The notes under the pieces are model-generated. The model made no database searches. It was given only the letters and a program-made list of their open reading frames with translations, and was not told the origin of the DNA. From positions 1 through 5,881 of the forward strand of contig JACMNW010000033.1 in the NCBI GenBank assembly GCA_014378345.1: a DNA stretch of 5,881 nt, written 5' to 3'. Source of the DNA: Pseudorhodobacter sp. (lineage in GTDB: Bacteria; Pseudomonadota; Alphaproteobacteria; Rhodobacterales; Rhodobacteraceae). Below, in pieces: positions 5,797 to 5,881 of the stretch. Made by a program: the position numbers and the translations under genes. Within the stretch, counting starts at the first letter, position 1. Every line of letters starts with the position of its first letter.

Positions 5797-5881
5797 ATGG
5801 CCCTAGATCAGGCAATCGCCCGCGTCACCGATCGTATCCGTGTACGATCCCACTCCAGCCGCGGGGCATATCTTGCGCGCA
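5797..5881 (+). CDS. edd: Phosphogluconate dehydratase, N-terminal 28 codons only
   Basis: The reading frame MALDQAIARVTDRIRVRSHS continues with SRGAYLAR to the window edge. It closely parallels the start of E. coli Edd as I remember it (RVTNRIIERSRETRSAYLAR). Edd dehydrates 6-phosphogluconate to 2-keto-3-deoxy-6-phosphogluconate, the committing step of the Entner-Doudoroff pathway, in the cytoplasm with an iron-sulfur cluster. That cluster and the rest of the IlvD/Edd fold lie outside the window. The start is supported by AGGA (5785-5788), eight bases upstream. The LacI-type operator immediately upstream agrees with sugar-acid control. An eda aldolase gene commonly follows, but this cannot be seen. 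The short length limits certainty, though no other family matches this opening as well. Confidence 0.82.
   Translation, partial: MALDQAIARVTDRIRVRSHSSRGAYLAR

Overview
The window looks like chromosomal core sequence from an alphaproteobacterium of the Rhodobacteraceae (Roseobacter/Rhodobacter group). The moderately high GC content, gene-dense layout and several lineage-typical proteins point there: a DUF2927 protein, a 54-residue membrane protein, a CoxE-like VWA protein, an RNA methyltransferase followed by a PIN protein, and a small lipoprotein. The assignments come from reading the translations and recalling families; no search was run. There is no sign of a mobile element, CRISPR array, tRNA or rRNA.

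Plus-strand block (1-3057). The window opens inside a DUF2927 protein whose N-terminus lies upstream. It is followed closely by a two-helix mini membrane protein and, five bases after its stop, by a CoxE-type VWA-domain protein. After a 71-base gap comes a membrane-anchored M48 (HtpX/Ste24-like) zinc metalloprotease with its complete zinc-binding set. The first three genes probably form one transcription unit; the protease may be read through or have its own promoter.

Minus-strand block (5517 down to 3045). Three co-oriented genes are packed tightly: a TTG-started lipoprotein, an RlmI-like class I SAM-dependent RNA methyltransferase and a PIN-domain protein. The methyltransferase stop and the PIN start share a GTGA overlap, so translation of the two is probably coupled. 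An 8-bp inverted repeat places the annotated methyltransferase start codon in a hairpin loop. The PIN gene converges on the protease gene and overlaps its 3' end by 13 bp, leaving no room for a conventional intergenic terminator.

Divergent control region and right edge (5518-5881). A relatively AT-rich spacer of 279 bases separates the lipoprotein from the first 28 codons of a 6-phosphogluconate dehydratase (edd), the first dedicated enzyme of the Entner-Doudoroff pathway. The spacer carries a perfect 16-bp palindrome of the LacI-family type. It overlaps the -35 box of a plausible edd promoter and fits repression by CceR, the LacI-family regulator described for this pathway in Rhodobacter. 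A second perfect inverted repeat (7-3-7) lies just upstream.

The genes do not add up to an obvious new defence or metabolic system. The best leads are the coupled RNA-methyltransferase/PIN pair, the start-codon hairpin and the two-palindrome edd control region.
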